64,000 nucleotides of DNA from Microbulbifer pacificus (lineage in GTDB: Bacteria > Pseudomonadota > Gammaproteobacteria > Pseudomonadales > Cellvibrionaceae). Position numbers and translations under genes: made by a program. The stretch is taken from positions 1,054,001-1,118,000 of the forward strand of contig NZ_PREV01000027.1 in assembly GCF_002959965.1 (NCBI RefSeq). Direction: 5' to 3'. Below, piece after piece: positions 47,991 through 56,677 of the stretch. The first letter of the stretch is position 1. Every line of letters starts with the position of its first letter. Under the pieces are notes generated by a model, which was not told the DNA's origin, ran no database searches, and saw only the letters and a program-made list of their open reading frames with translations.

Positions 47991-48794
47991 CTATTGCTGG
48001 CGCGACTGATCTGCGCGCAGCGCACTGCCGAGGCGGAAAAAATAGTGCTCAAAGGCACTATTGATAGCCCGCCGATGCGCGCCTGTCGGGTACAAACCCA
48101 TGCGCGCTTCCTCCGTGGCTTTGGTACCGGAAACCAGAAAGTTGTTGCTGATACTCGCGTCCTGCACGAAGGCCTCGAAGGCCCGTGCACAGATTTCCGC
48201 GGGGTCGCTGTAATACACACAACCATTGGCCTTGTCCGCGGCACAGGAGACTCGGAAGAGCGTGCTGGGGTGTTCGCCACTTTCATCGAGCATAATGGTG
48301 CGGAAGCAAGCGAACAGCAGATCATTGATGCCGTGGGGTACCGGTGTCGCGTCCTGTAACCAGGCTGCGGAGGCATAGGTATGCCGGGTCTCCTTGAGGC
48401 TGGCAACATCACTGAACGCCTTGTCAGCCAAGTAATGATCCAGGGCGTGAAACCATTCGTGGGCGATGGCGCCAGGGCCGGCATTTTTTGCCAGGGAAAA
48501 CGTGCGAGTAGCTGGTTGATAGTGCGCCATGGTGCGTGGGCGCCCGCCGATACCATACTGGAACGCCAGTGTCTCGCGCAGGGAGATGAGCATTTCCGGT
48601 CCCCGCAGAATCGACATCAGATCCGCGAGCGCGTCGTAAAACAGCCCGGCAGCGCGGTCCCGCTCGGCGTCTGTTACCCAGCGGCCAATACTGATGGCGC
48701 GAAATCCGAATTTCCGCCGTACATCCACAAAGCTCACATTGGCATTGTCGCGCTGAACAGGACCGCTACGATAAAACTGCCGTTTTGAAACCAT
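47991..48794 (-). CDS. HEWFH-motif putative zinc metalloprotein (CLCA_X-like)
   Basis: A 267-residue protein with no signal peptide. The key motif is AIAHEWFHALDHYLAD at ~residue 109, an HExxH zincin site. Around it are LAFQYGIGGRPRTMAHYQPATRTFSLAK and EICARAFEAFVQD; the Glu of EICARAFE could be the third zinc ligand. The same HEWFHALD motif occurs in LPD1-type domains of large phage and plasmid proteins and in chromosomal proteins named CLCA_X; that link is from memory. It starts 2 bp after the helicase stop, so it belongs to the FAN1-helicase operon. Whether it is a peptidase is not known. Confidence 0.75.
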   Translation of the reverse strand: MVSKRQFYRSGPVQRDNANVSFVDVRRKFGFRAISIGRWVTDAERDRAAGLFYDALADLMSILRGPEMLISLRETLAFQYGIGGRPRTMAHYQPATRTFSLAKNAGPGAIAHEWFHALDHYLADKAFSDVASLKETRHTYASAAWLQDATPVPHGINDLLFACFRTIMLDESGEHPSTLFRVSCAADKANGCVYYSDPAEICARAFEAFVQDASISNNFLVSGTKATEEARMGLYPTGAHRRAINSAFEHYFFRLGSALRADQSRQQ

Positions 48795-48796
48795 TG

Positions 48797-51307
48797 CTAT
48801 TCACCTTCCGTTTCTGTACGCGGACAGGCGTCAAGTGTTGGGCAGGTGTCTGTACCCCAGAATGCTGTGAGCGCATCTGATAAGGCCTCACCACCGGCAC
48901 AGCGCTGTAACCGCCACTGACGCGGAAACAGTGGCTGGTAAAACGGGTCAGCAAAGCGGGCATCTGCAAGAATCACCACACCGCGATCGGTCTCGCTTCG
49001 GATCACCCGGCCGGCCGCCTGCAATACCCGGGTAAGTCCGGGATAGCGGTAGGCGATATCAAAACCGTTGCCGCCGCCATTCACCGCGGCTTGTCGTATC
49101 AGTTCCTGTTCCTCGCTGATCTGGGGCAGTCCGACTCCGGCGAGAATACATCCCACCAGTTGCTCCCCAACATAATCGATGCCCTCGCCGAAAATTCCCC
49201 CCATGATGGCAAAGCCGAGACTACGGCGGTTTTCGCTGAAGTGCGCGAGGAAGGCTGCGCGTTCCTGCTCGCCGGCGCCAGCGCTCTGCTGGACCAGGTC
49301 AACGGCCGGATACCGCACGCGAAAATGTTCCGCCACCTGTTGTAGAAAGCGATAGGAGGGAAAGAACACCAGATAATTGCCGGGACGACTTTGATACACC
49401 CGGGCGATGACATCCACCAGCGCATCCGCTGCACGGTCTCGGGCGCGGTAGCGGGTATCTATATAAGAACAGAGAAACGTGCCCATCTGTTCACCTGCAA
49501 AGGGTGAGGGCAGTGACAGATATGGGGTCTCCGCGGTTACCCCCAACTGCGCAAGGACGTGCTCCGCCGGCCGCAACGTGGCGGAAAACAGGATCACCCC
49601 TTGAAACTGCTGGTAGCACTGCTGCAAATATTCCGCTGCGCTGACGCAGAACAACTTCAGTTTTTGCTCCTGCCAGGGGGCATCCCGGTCTTCCCGGCGT
49701 GTAAGGCCGTGGTGCCGCAGAACAGGCAGACCGGCAATGCTCAGGAAGCGATGCAGGTTATGCAGCCATTCACGGATTTCCTCCGGCGGCAACCGCGACT
49801 GCTCCCGCATCTGATTGACGATGGCAAAGATCTTGTGGGCGGCGGCCACCACCGCTTCGGGAGAGGGGGGTGGTTCAACATCCGCCCGGATATCTGCCGT
49901 GGAGAGCGGGGTCACCCAGGCCTCGGTGTTGTCGCTACCCGCCATCGCTGTCAAACGGTCATTGTCGGCTCGCTCGCCGACCCATTGATTCAGCGCGCGC
50001 ACCAGTGTCTGAATGGACCGGCGCAGCGTCGGTGAACCGGTGCAACTCCTGGCGACCTGCCGACTCATTTTGCGCGTCAGTTCCGCGGTATACATGGCGC
50101 GCGCACGGTCACTCAGATTATGGGCTTCGTCCACCAGCAGTGCGCGACGGAGCTCGCCGGTCTGCAGGCTGTTCAGGCGTACGAGTGGATCGAACACATA
50201 GTTGAAATCACACACCACCAGATCCACCCAGGGCAACATCTGCAGTGACAACTCAAAAGGACACAACTGAAATTCGTCCGCCACCTCCGCGATGGTGTCC
50301 GGAGTGAGAAATGGCTTTCCCAACAACTGTTGGCGCGCTTCTGGCAAGCGATCAAAAAATCCGACGGTTCGCGGACAGATCCCATCGGCATCCGGAGTGC
50401 ACAGCCCGAGCCTGCAGGCACAGGTTTTATCCTTGGCCTGAATTTCCAGCAGAGACAACGTCAGTCCGTGCACCTGCAGGCGTTCAACGGTTTCCCGCAC
50501 CACCGCCCGCCCGGAATTCTTCGCCGTCAGGTACACCAGCTGATCCAGATGATTTTCACCCAGCGCCTTGATCGCGGGAAACAGGGTACTTGCGGTTTTA
50601 CCGATCCCGGTTGGGGCCTCCACCACCAGCTGACCCCCGTCCCGCAGGCAGCGATAGGTCGCGATCGCGAGCTGGCGTTGGCCAGGTCGGTAGCCCGGAA
50701 ACGGAAACGCCAGTGACTGCGCACTGCCGCGTACCGCCCGCCGGTGTTGCCGCCACGCCCGGTGCCAGTGGAGATAGGTGCGCAGCGCCTTGAGAGCGAA
50801 GGCTTCCAGTTCCGCCCAGCTGATCTCACGCAGCTCCGGGTGTACTTTTTTCTGTTTGAGGTTGTACCACAGCATCTGCAGCCGCAACTGACCCTGCGGG
50901 GACGGCGCCGCACCGGTTTCGATCTGACGCTGCAACAGATAGCAGAACCCGTATAGTTTCAACTGCGCCCAGTGTAAATCTCGCACCGCGTCCGGTAATT
51001 TTTCCGGGGCGCAGTAGGTGGTCTTGATTTCATCCAGCTGGGCGGGGCAGTGCAGGTCCGCCTGTGGGTGCAGGATATCCACGCGGCCGCGCAGTACGAG
51101 GGTTTCCCCTTCCAGCGGGTACCGAACGTTCACGCGGTATTCCGCCTCGCTGCCGGCGGGGCGCTTGTTCTGCAAACGCTGATGCGCGCGGATCCCTTCC
51201 TGTGCTGTCGGGCCCGCGGGGATGTCCGCGATCAGGTCGCCGCGACGGCAGGAAAATGCCACCAGTTCGCCAACCGATAACGGCAACTCCGGCCGCGTCT
51301 CCATCAT
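48797..51307 (-). CDS. DinG/XPD-like iron-sulfur DNA helicase with N-terminal PD-(D/E)XK nuclease-like domain
   Basis: An 836-residue superfamily 2 helicase. The N-terminal ~170 residues resemble a Cas4/PD-(D/E)XK nuclease: VLRGRVDILHP gives the Asp and LDEIKTTYC the E-x-K pair. The helicase part has Walker A (EAPTGIGKTASTLFPAIK, ~residue 233) and an iron-sulfur cysteine cluster (CACRLGLC, then DGICP, later FQLCPFEL). It also has DEAH (LLVDEAHNLSD) and C-terminal motifs GVILFSATL, GIFGEGIDYVGEQL and LQAAGRVIRSETDRG. The ATG at 51307 overlaps the FAN1-like stop by 4 bp; a GTG three codons upstream is also possible. It likely acts with the upstream nuclease in interstrand-crosslink or flap repair. 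Confidence 0.9.
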   Translation of the reverse strand: MMETRPELPLSVGELVAFSCRRGDLIADIPAGPTAQEGIRAHQRLQNKRPAGSEAEYRVNVRYPLEGETLVLRGRVDILHPQADLHCPAQLDEIKTTYCAPEKLPDAVRDLHWAQLKLYGFCYLLQRQIETGAAPSPQGQLRLQMLWYNLKQKKVHPELREISWAELEAFALKALRTYLHWHRAWRQHRRAVRGSAQSLAFPFPGYRPGQRQLAIATYRCLRDGGQLVVEAPTGIGKTASTLFPAIKALGENHLDQLVYLTAKNSGRAVVRETVERLQVHGLTLSLLEIQAKDKTCACRLGLCTPDADGICPRTVGFFDRLPEARQQLLGKPFLTPDTIAEVADEFQLCPFELSLQMLPWVDLVVCDFNYVFDPLVRLNSLQTGELRRALLVDEAHNLSDRARAMYTAELTRKMSRQVARSCTGSPTLRRSIQTLVRALNQWVGERADNDRLTAMAGSDNTEAWVTPLSTADIRADVEPPPSPEAVVAAAHKIFAIVNQMREQSRLPPEEIREWLHNLHRFLSIAGLPVLRHHGLTRREDRDAPWQEQKLKLFCVSAAEYLQQCYQQFQGVILFSATLRPAEHVLAQLGVTAETPYLSLPSPFAGEQMGTFLCSYIDTRYRARDRAADALVDVIARVYQSRPGNYLVFFPSYRFLQQVAEHFRVRYPAVDLVQQSAGAGEQERAAFLAHFSENRRSLGFAIMGGIFGEGIDYVGEQLVGCILAGVGLPQISEEQELIRQAAVNGGGNGFDIAYRYPGLTRVLQAAGRVIRSETDRGVVILADARFADPFYQPLFPRQWRLQRCAGGEALSDALTAFWGTDTCPTLDACPRTETEGE

Positions 51308-52953
51308 GGTTGCCACTCCACATGCAGTACCCGATGAGGAATATGATGGCGGGCAAAGAAGACGAGCCAGCGTTGCTGGTTCTGCTGCAAACGGTCGCCG
51401 GGGCCTTTCACTTCCACCAGTTCGTAGCCGCCAGCGTCGGGAAAGACAATCAGATCCGGCAGGCCACTGCGGTGACTGGTGATGTCGCTCAGCAGGCGCC
51501 GGAACAGGGCGCGCCAGTGTGTTGTGGGAATGCGCTCAAGCGCGAGCTGGAGAAGCGGCTCGGGCAGCGCCTCCCAAGCGACGAGCGGGTTGGCGATGCC
51601 ATACTTTTCATCGAAATTGCGCCAGACCCGCGCCGCAAAACGTTCATCGTCGAGTTCGCAGAGACGTTGCTCGAACATATGACGGCGCGCTGGATAGAAG
51701 TCCGGTGTGCGGAAATCGCTGGGCGCTATCTGAAATGGATTGAAAAAAGCACCGGGAACAGGCGCGAAGAGAATGTCCCATACCAGCAGACCGAGCACGC
51801 CATTGAACAGAGTGTTCTCCACATAATGGCAGTCGCCGTGTTGTTGCAGCCACGCTGCCGCCAGCAGCTCCACGCGTTCATCAGCCGCGGGCAGGGCGAC
51901 CGTTTCTGTGGGCGGCTGGTAGCGTGCAGGTGGCTCCCATCCTCCCAGGCATTTGTGTTGCCTCGCGGTACGGTAGCCGAAATGTTCGGCAAAGATGAGT
52001 TCCGCTTCATCCCATGGTTCCGCGAGTATTTCCCGGCACAAATTCAGGCCGGCCCGCACATCGCCACGCTGCACCGCGATCCGCGCCCGTCGCTCTCGGG
52101 CCGGAGGACGGGCGCATTGCCGGTACAACCGATCGGCGGCTTCGCAATCGTCCAGTCGCTCCAGCTGGCGGGCCATGGTAAGGCGCAGGCGGTCGACGCG
52201 GCGGCGCAGGGTAACATCCCCTTCCGGGGCTAGCGGGAGCTCCGCCGCCAAAGCGATGATGGCTGACGCCTCGCCGCATTTTATCTCGTCGAACCGGCCC
52301 AGCGCGTCGTAGTAGCGGAGATGTTGCTCGATCTGTAATCGATACTGGAACGGCAGCTGTTCGCGATCAAGCGGGTAGTGCTCATACCGATAGAGGCCGA
52401 GATCGCGCAGCACCCAGTCTGTCAGATCCTGGTTCAGGTTGCCGAAAAAGCACAGTTTGAAGGTTTCAAAGTGCGCTGCCCCCTGCACCGCGAGAATCGG
52501 TTCTGCATCCGTTAGCGTCGCAGGTGTAATGTCCTGTTCCAGTAATCTCTGTTCGAGCGCCTGACGCTTCAGGGACCGGGGAAGAGTGACGTTGCTCAGT
52601 GGCAGCAGCTCGACCTTGCTGAATAGCGGCAGTATTTCGTCCGCCGTCAGCTCGGGATTACGCAGCAGCAACCCGGACTGCACCAGTTGATCCGCGGCGC
52701 CGGGAATGTCCGCAATCTCGCCGTAGGCCAGCTTCCGCAGGCGAAACAGCGCACCGACGGAAGACGGTACGCCTTTGCGCGAGAGCAACCGCACGTACAA
52801 CCGCTGGCTGTCCAGGCTCAGCGCCCTGAAATTCACATAAAACTGGCGTTCATCTGCCGACAGCACATCCTCGTAACGGGAAATCACGAAGTCTATGAGG
52901 GCGAGGAAGTTCGCCAGGTAATAATCTGGTGCCAGTTCAACGGGAGCGGGCAT
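51304..52953 (-). CDS. FAN1-type structure-specific nuclease (VRR-NUC domain)
   Basis: A 549-residue homologue of bacterial FAN1, close in length to the Pseudomonas aeruginosa protein (~559). The C-terminal VRR-NUC domain holds the catalytic set: SGLPDLIVF (Asp), YELVEVKGPGDRLQQNQQRWL (Glu and Lys in EVK). The N-terminal SAP/DNA-binding-like region (LVRLLSRKG type, here YVRLLSRKGVPSS) and a TPR-like helical middle (~250-330) match FAN1. FAN1 cleaves 5' flaps and unhooks interstrand crosslinks. It is the first gene of a three-gene operon with the helicase (4-bp overlap) and the HEWFH protein. Confidence 0.93.
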   Translation of the reverse strand: MPAPVELAPDYYLANFLALIDFVISRYEDVLSADERQFYVNFRALSLDSQRLYVRLLSRKGVPSSVGALFRLRKLAYGEIADIPGAADQLVQSGLLLRNPELTADEILPLFSKVELLPLSNVTLPRSLKRQALEQRLLEQDITPATLTDAEPILAVQGAAHFETFKLCFFGNLNQDLTDWVLRDLGLYRYEHYPLDREQLPFQYRLQIEQHLRYYDALGRFDEIKCGEASAIIALAAELPLAPEGDVTLRRRVDRLRLTMARQLERLDDCEAADRLYRQCARPPARERRARIAVQRGDVRAGLNLCREILAEPWDEAELIFAEHFGYRTARQHKCLGGWEPPARYQPPTETVALPAADERVELLAAAWLQQHGDCHYVENTLFNGVLGLLVWDILFAPVPGAFFNPFQIAPSDFRTPDFYPARRHMFEQRLCELDDERFAARVWRNFDEKYGIANPLVAWEALPEPLLQLALERIPTTHWRALFRRLLSDITSHRSGLPDLIVFPDAGGYELVEVKGPGDRLQQNQQRWLVFFARHHIPHRVLHVEWQP

Positions 52954-53257
52954 GGCTTACTGCGAGTTGTTGAATATTGCCGGAGTGTAACTGGATGGTT
53001 ATACAGCAGTTGGGCGTGCGGAACAAACAGGATCGCGACTGCGTATTCCCGTTCTGGTCAGAGGATTTTTTTTGGGCTAATTGACGCTCGGGTGTTTCTT
53101 TCACAGGACGATTCTCATATAAAGCGTTCCTTTGGTGATACAACCCACGGGATACCCGCGAGCTGATGCTCTCTCGGTCCGCGAAAGCGACTTCTGTGGC
53201 GCTGGCTATTCGCCTGCAATCCGGACTCGATTGTCTACGCATGAAAGGAAATCCCTG
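52954..53257. other. Divergent region between the FAN1-type gene and azlC; no gene seen
   Basis: 304 bp, using the preferred GTG start of azlC. The azlC frame is open from 53132, but the added 42 residues do not look like a membrane-protein start. I see no LexA-type box in front of the repair operon and no other strong operator. Confidence 0.5.
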
Positions 53258-53965
53258 GTGAGTCAGCCTGCCACCGCGTCAAACTATCGTTCACTGCTGT
53301 TGGGCGCCCGTGAGTCAATCCCGCTGCTGGGTGGATATATCCCGGTGGCCATTTCATTCGGGCTGATTGCCGTTCAGTCCGGCTTCAGCAGTTGGGAGGC
53401 GGTGGCTATCTCGACACTGGTCTATGCCGGTGCATCGCAGTTTTTGTTTGTGGCCATGGTCGCCTCCGGCGCGCCCCTCTGGTTTGTGGTCGTGATGACG
53501 CTTCTGATCAATGCCCGCCATGTCGTTTACGGGCCAAACATTGCCCCGTGGCTGCCAGCCCATCGCTTGTGGCCGTGGCTGATGCACGGCCTCACTGACC
53601 AGATCTTTGCCCTGGCGCACACCCGTTTGCCGCAGCTTGCATCCGGTGATCGTCTCGGGTGGTATATCGGCGGCATGTGCGTGGCGTGGTTCAGCTGGAT
53701 CGGGGGTACCGCGCTTGGCGCTATTGCCGGCAAGGAACTGACGCAGCAGTGGCCGCTATTGGCGGAGGTTATGCCGTTTGCCTTACCGGCACTCTTCCTG
53801 GTGCTGCTTGCGCCGCGGTTTACGTCATGGCTGTGGTCCTTGGCGCTGGGCTGTACGGTGCTTGTTGCGTTATCGCTGACCTTGTTGGGGATGACCAACG
53901 CGGCCATCCCTGTCGCAGCGATTGCCGGCGCCGTGGTTTTTTTCGGCTTGGGCGCATTCAGATAA
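53258..53965 (+). CDS. azlC: AzlC-family branched-chain amino acid exporter, large subunit
   Basis: A 235-residue inner-membrane protein with seven or so membrane segments. Family hallmarks: ARESIPLLGGYIPVAISFGLIA, VYAGASQFLFVAMV, LLINARHVVYG and HGLTDQIFALA. AzlCD pairs export branched-chain amino acids or, in homologues, valine or azaleucine. GTG start at 53258 has AAAGGA upstream and begins the conserved region. It is followed 13 bp later by azlD. No azlB-like regulator is next to it. Confidence 0.92.
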   Translation: MSQPATASNYRSLLLGARESIPLLGGYIPVAISFGLIAVQSGFSSWEAVAISTLVYAGASQFLFVAMVASGAPLWFVVVMTLLINARHVVYGPNIAPWLPAHRLWPWLMHGLTDQIFALAHTRLPQLASGDRLGWYIGGMCVAWFSWIGGTALGAIAGKELTQQWPLLAEVMPFALPALFLVLLAPRFTSWLWSLALGCTVLVALSLTLLGMTNAAIPVAAIAGAVVFFGLGAFR

Positions 53966-53978
53966 CTGAGGGGGGTGT

Positions 53979-54338
53979 ATGAACGACGGAATGGACAGCG
54001 GTATCTGGGCCGCGTTGATCGCATGTGCGCTCGGAACATTCCTGCTGCGGGCGTTGCCTCTGGTGTGGATGCAGCGCCATCTTGTTCAGCGCAAAGCCAA
54101 AAACACACTGGATGCCATGCCCACCTGGCTCAGCGTGCTTGGACCGCTGATGATTGCGGCCATGTTCGGGGTGTCACTGGTGCCGGGCAAGCTCGACCTT
54201 GCCTCCGGTGTAGCGACGGTACTCGGGGTGATGGTGACACTGGTTGTCTGGCGATGGACCAAATCGCTGGGCTGGCCGGTGTTTGTGGGTGTCGCAATCT
54301 ATGGGGTTGTGATTTTTCTGGCCAATACTGTTTTTTGA
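53979..54338 (+). CDS. azlD: AzlD-family branched-chain amino acid exporter, small subunit
   Basis: A 119-residue inner-membrane protein with about four membrane segments (IWAALIACALGTFLLRALPLVW; WLSVLGPLMIAAMFGVSLV; VATVLGVMVTLVVW; VFVGVAIYGVVIFL). The AzlD hallmark R-A-L-P near residue 25 is present. GAGGGGGGTGT lies just upstream of the ATG. It works with AzlC. It converges with the integrase gene, 33 bp away. Confidence 0.92.
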   Translation: MNDGMDSGIWAALIACALGTFLLRALPLVWMQRHLVQRKAKNTLDAMPTWLSVLGPLMIAAMFGVSLVPGKLDLASGVATVLGVMVTLVVWRWTKSLGWPVFVGVAIYGVVIFLANTVF

Positions 54339-54371
54339 GTTTTCGGCTGGGCCTGTTCGCGAAATCCGGTG

Positions 54372-55379
54372 TTACTCGACCTGCTCCAGCGCGGCCAGCT
54401 TGTGCATGAGTACCGTGGCCGCGTTGTCCGTCAGACGCTGTCCTTCTTCAATGTATTCCCAGACGGTGGCGTCGCTCTTCCAGCCGCCCTGTTTCTTGAT
54501 CAGCTCAAAATCCACCTTTTCTCGCGCCGCGGAAGTGGATAGGCCACGGCGAAAGCTGTGGCTGCTGAGGCTCTCGACAAAGTCAAACCCGCACTCGGTG
54601 CCCAGCTGTTTCAGCAACTGATTCACTGCACCGGGGTTGAGAGATTTCTGTTGGACCTGATCCCAGCGGTTAACGGCGCGAAACACCGGCCCTTCAACGA
54701 TAGAGGCTGCGTTCAGCCAGTTTCTCAGCGCCGTGCCCGGACATACCCCAATGGGGCCTAAGGGTAGGGCGCGCATCGTGCCCTGACCGGTCTGGTCTGT
54801 TTTGGATCTCGGCAGGTGTACGATCAGTCCTTCCTCTTCCCAGATAAGGTCTTCAACCCTGATCGCCACCAGCTCGCTGCGTCGAAACGCGCCGAAGAAA
54901 CCCATCAATACCAGCGCCAGATCGCGAAATTTCTTTTTGCTGTCCGCTTGCGAGTGAAGATGGCTCGTCAGCGAGGCGATATGTTCAAGCCGTAACGCTT
55001 TGGCCTTCTGCTTGGGTTTGGCGTGCATCCGTCGAATGCCGTTCATGGTCTTCTGAACCACGGGGTCCAGTACCGGGTTTGCCATGCCCTGATAGCGATG
55101 CCACTGACCGATGGCGGTGACGTGTAATTCCAGTGTGCGCGGGTTGAGCGTTTCCGCGCGGCGTAGCAGGTAGTGCACCAGAGTGTCGCTATCTGTTGGC
55201 AGTCGACCACCCCATTTTTCAAACTGACGGACAGCGGACCGGTATGCCTTGCGAGTGCTCTCTGATGTGGCTGCGTTCAGGTAGGTCTGCACCGTCTCCC
55301 TGGAGACAGGGGCTATGGTGCTTGCCTGGTCGGGGAAGGTGGGCGCTTCAATGAAAGAATTTGATACGGCTTTTTTCAT
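54372..55379 (-). CDS. Tyrosine recombinase (integrase family)
   Basis: A 335-residue site-specific recombinase. The N-terminal SAM-like core-binding domain spans ~25-120 (SESTRKAYRSAVRQFEKW; LELHVTAIGQWHRYQG). The catalytic domain spans ~125-330 with Arg166 (GAFRRSEL), Lys193 (RSKTDQTGQG), His274 and Arg277 (SSHSFRRGL), Trp300 in place of the second His (QGGWKS) and Tyr309 (VWEYIEEG). All catalytic residues are there, so it should be active. ATG 55379 is preferred to the longer start at 55448. It is divergent from a KfrA-like gene with no mobile-element cargo on either side, so it may be a resident recombinase. Confidence 0.93.
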   Translation of the reverse strand: MKKAVSNSFIEAPTFPDQASTIAPVSRETVQTYLNAATSESTRKAYRSAVRQFEKWGGRLPTDSDTLVHYLLRRAETLNPRTLELHVTAIGQWHRYQGMANPVLDPVVQKTMNGIRRMHAKPKQKAKALRLEHIASLTSHLHSQADSKKKFRDLALVLMGFFGAFRRSELVAIRVEDLIWEEEGLIVHLPRSKTDQTGQGTMRALPLGPIGVCPGTALRNWLNAASIVEGPVFRAVNRWDQVQQKSLNPGAVNQLLKQLGTECGFDFVESLSSHSFRRGLSTSAAREKVDFELIKKQGGWKSDATVWEYIEEGQRLTDNAATVLMHKLAALEQVE

Positions 55380-55530
55380 ACTGAGAGCCTGTAGCCTGTA
55401 TAGACGCATTTTGTGTACCGGAGAAGCGAGCATTTTCCCACAATTCACATTTATAACCCACGATAAGTTTAATTATCGAAGGTTACAAATTGAGTGGTCT
55501 ACCACAGGTTGGATCTCATGAATTATGTAT

Positions 55531-55549
55531 TATTACGTACCATGTAATA
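55531..55549. promoter_or_regulatory. Inverted repeat between the integrase and the KfrA-like gene
   Basis: TATTAC, seven bases, GTAATA, in the AT-rich 222-bp divergent region, 53 bp upstream of the KfrA-like start. A partly overlapping GTATTA adds a second half-site. It could be a KfrA-type operator or a recombinase arm site. Confidence 0.45.
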
Positions 55550-55601
55550 CGATACGCAATTCACAGTGCATCACTACGGTTTGCAAGTGCAGGGAGTCCA
55601 A

Positions 55602-56666
55602 ATGGCACGTACAGGCGTCAACTACTTCGATATTGCCCGGGCGGCAGAATCCATCAGTCAGCGTGGGGAAGAGCCCACAGTAGACCGGGTGCGAGGGGAG
55701 CTGGGGACCGGCAGCAAAAGTACGATTGCACCGCTGCTGAAGCGCTGGAAAGCGGAGACCGGAAATGGTGAAGCTGATACCGGCGGTTTGCCGCGAGACC
55801 TGGTGGATGCGCTGAAGGCAGTGCACCAGCGTGTGCATGACGAAGCCGACCGCAAAGTGGATGCGGTGCGTGAAGAAATGGCGACAACCGTGGAGCAACT
55901 GCGGACGGAGCTTTCCCAGGTGCGGTCTTTGCTCGCTGAGCGCACCGCCAGCCTGCGGGATCTGGAGCAGAATCTGCAGGACTCGGAGGAACAGGGGCGG
56001 AATCTGCGGCACGCGCTGGAAGATACGCAAAAGACCCTGGCAAAAAGCGAGTTCCAGTGCGAGGAAAGCAATACTCGAGTCACCGAACTGCGAGCGCATC
56101 TCGAAGAGCTCAAACAGGAAAATCGCACCGTGCGTGAACACTTCGAGTTCTACCAGCGGCAGATTGCCGACGATCGCCAACAGGAGCGCGATCAGTTCCG
56201 CCACTCCAACAGGCAGCTGAGCAGCCAGATTTCGACTCTCAATGAACAGCTTGCGGCCGCCGTTCAGAAGCTTGCTGAACGCGAAAAACAGATTGAAGTG
56301 CAGGGCACTCGCAATACACAGCTCGCCTCGGAGCTGCAGCAGGCGCACCAAGCGCTCGCCGGAAATCGCGCAGAACTGGACGCGCTGCGGCAAAATTTTG
56401 CCCAGCAACAACGACAACTGCAGGTGCGAAGCGAAGAGATTGGCTCACTGCAGGAAAAGATCGCCACCCTTTCAAGCAGCAATGCCGCTTTTATCCGGGA
56501 GTCAGAATTACAGCGTGCGGTTTGCGGCAGGCTCGAAACCGAGATCCAGCATTCCCGGGAAGCATTTACGTCATTGAATACGGAGTACCAGAAGGTGCTG
56601 CAGCAGAAAGCAGAGCTGCAGGGGCGGTTGATGCAGGTACAACGCACCGCGCCAGCGGATGCGTGA
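55602..56666 (+). CDS. KfrA-like coiled-coil DNA-binding protein
   Basis: A 354-residue cytoplasmic protein. The N-terminal ~60 residues resemble the KfrA_N DNA-binding domain of plasmid protein KfrA (YFDIARAAESISQRGEEPTVDRVRGELGTGSKSTIAPLLKRWK). The remainder (~75-345) is almost entirely long coiled coil rich in Gln, Glu, Arg and Leu. ATG 55602 has GGGAG upstream; the frame opens 12 codons earlier. KfrA proteins form multimers on DNA and autoregulate in plasmids; here the gene appears chromosomal and is paired head-to-head with a tyrosine recombinase. Its role is unknown. Confidence 0.85.
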   Translation: MARTGVNYFDIARAAESISQRGEEPTVDRVRGELGTGSKSTIAPLLKRWKAETGNGEADTGGLPRDLVDALKAVHQRVHDEADRKVDAVREEMATTVEQLRTELSQVRSLLAERTASLRDLEQNLQDSEEQGRNLRHALEDTQKTLAKSEFQCEESNTRVTELRAHLEELKQENRTVREHFEFYQRQIADDRQQERDQFRHSNRQLSSQISTLNEQLAAAVQKLAEREKQIEVQGTRNTQLASELQQAHQALAGNRAELDALRQNFAQQQRQLQVRSEEIGSLQEKIATLSSSNAAFIRESELQRAVCGRLETEIQHSREAFTSLNTEYQKVLQQKAELQGRLMQVQRTAPADA

Positions 56667-56677
56667 TGTTTCCCGCT

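Noticed and set aside
54372..56666. Genomic island or prophage around the integrase
   Set aside because: Flanking genes are ordinary metabolic and regulatory genes; no phage or conjugation genes, tRNA target or direct repeats were seen.
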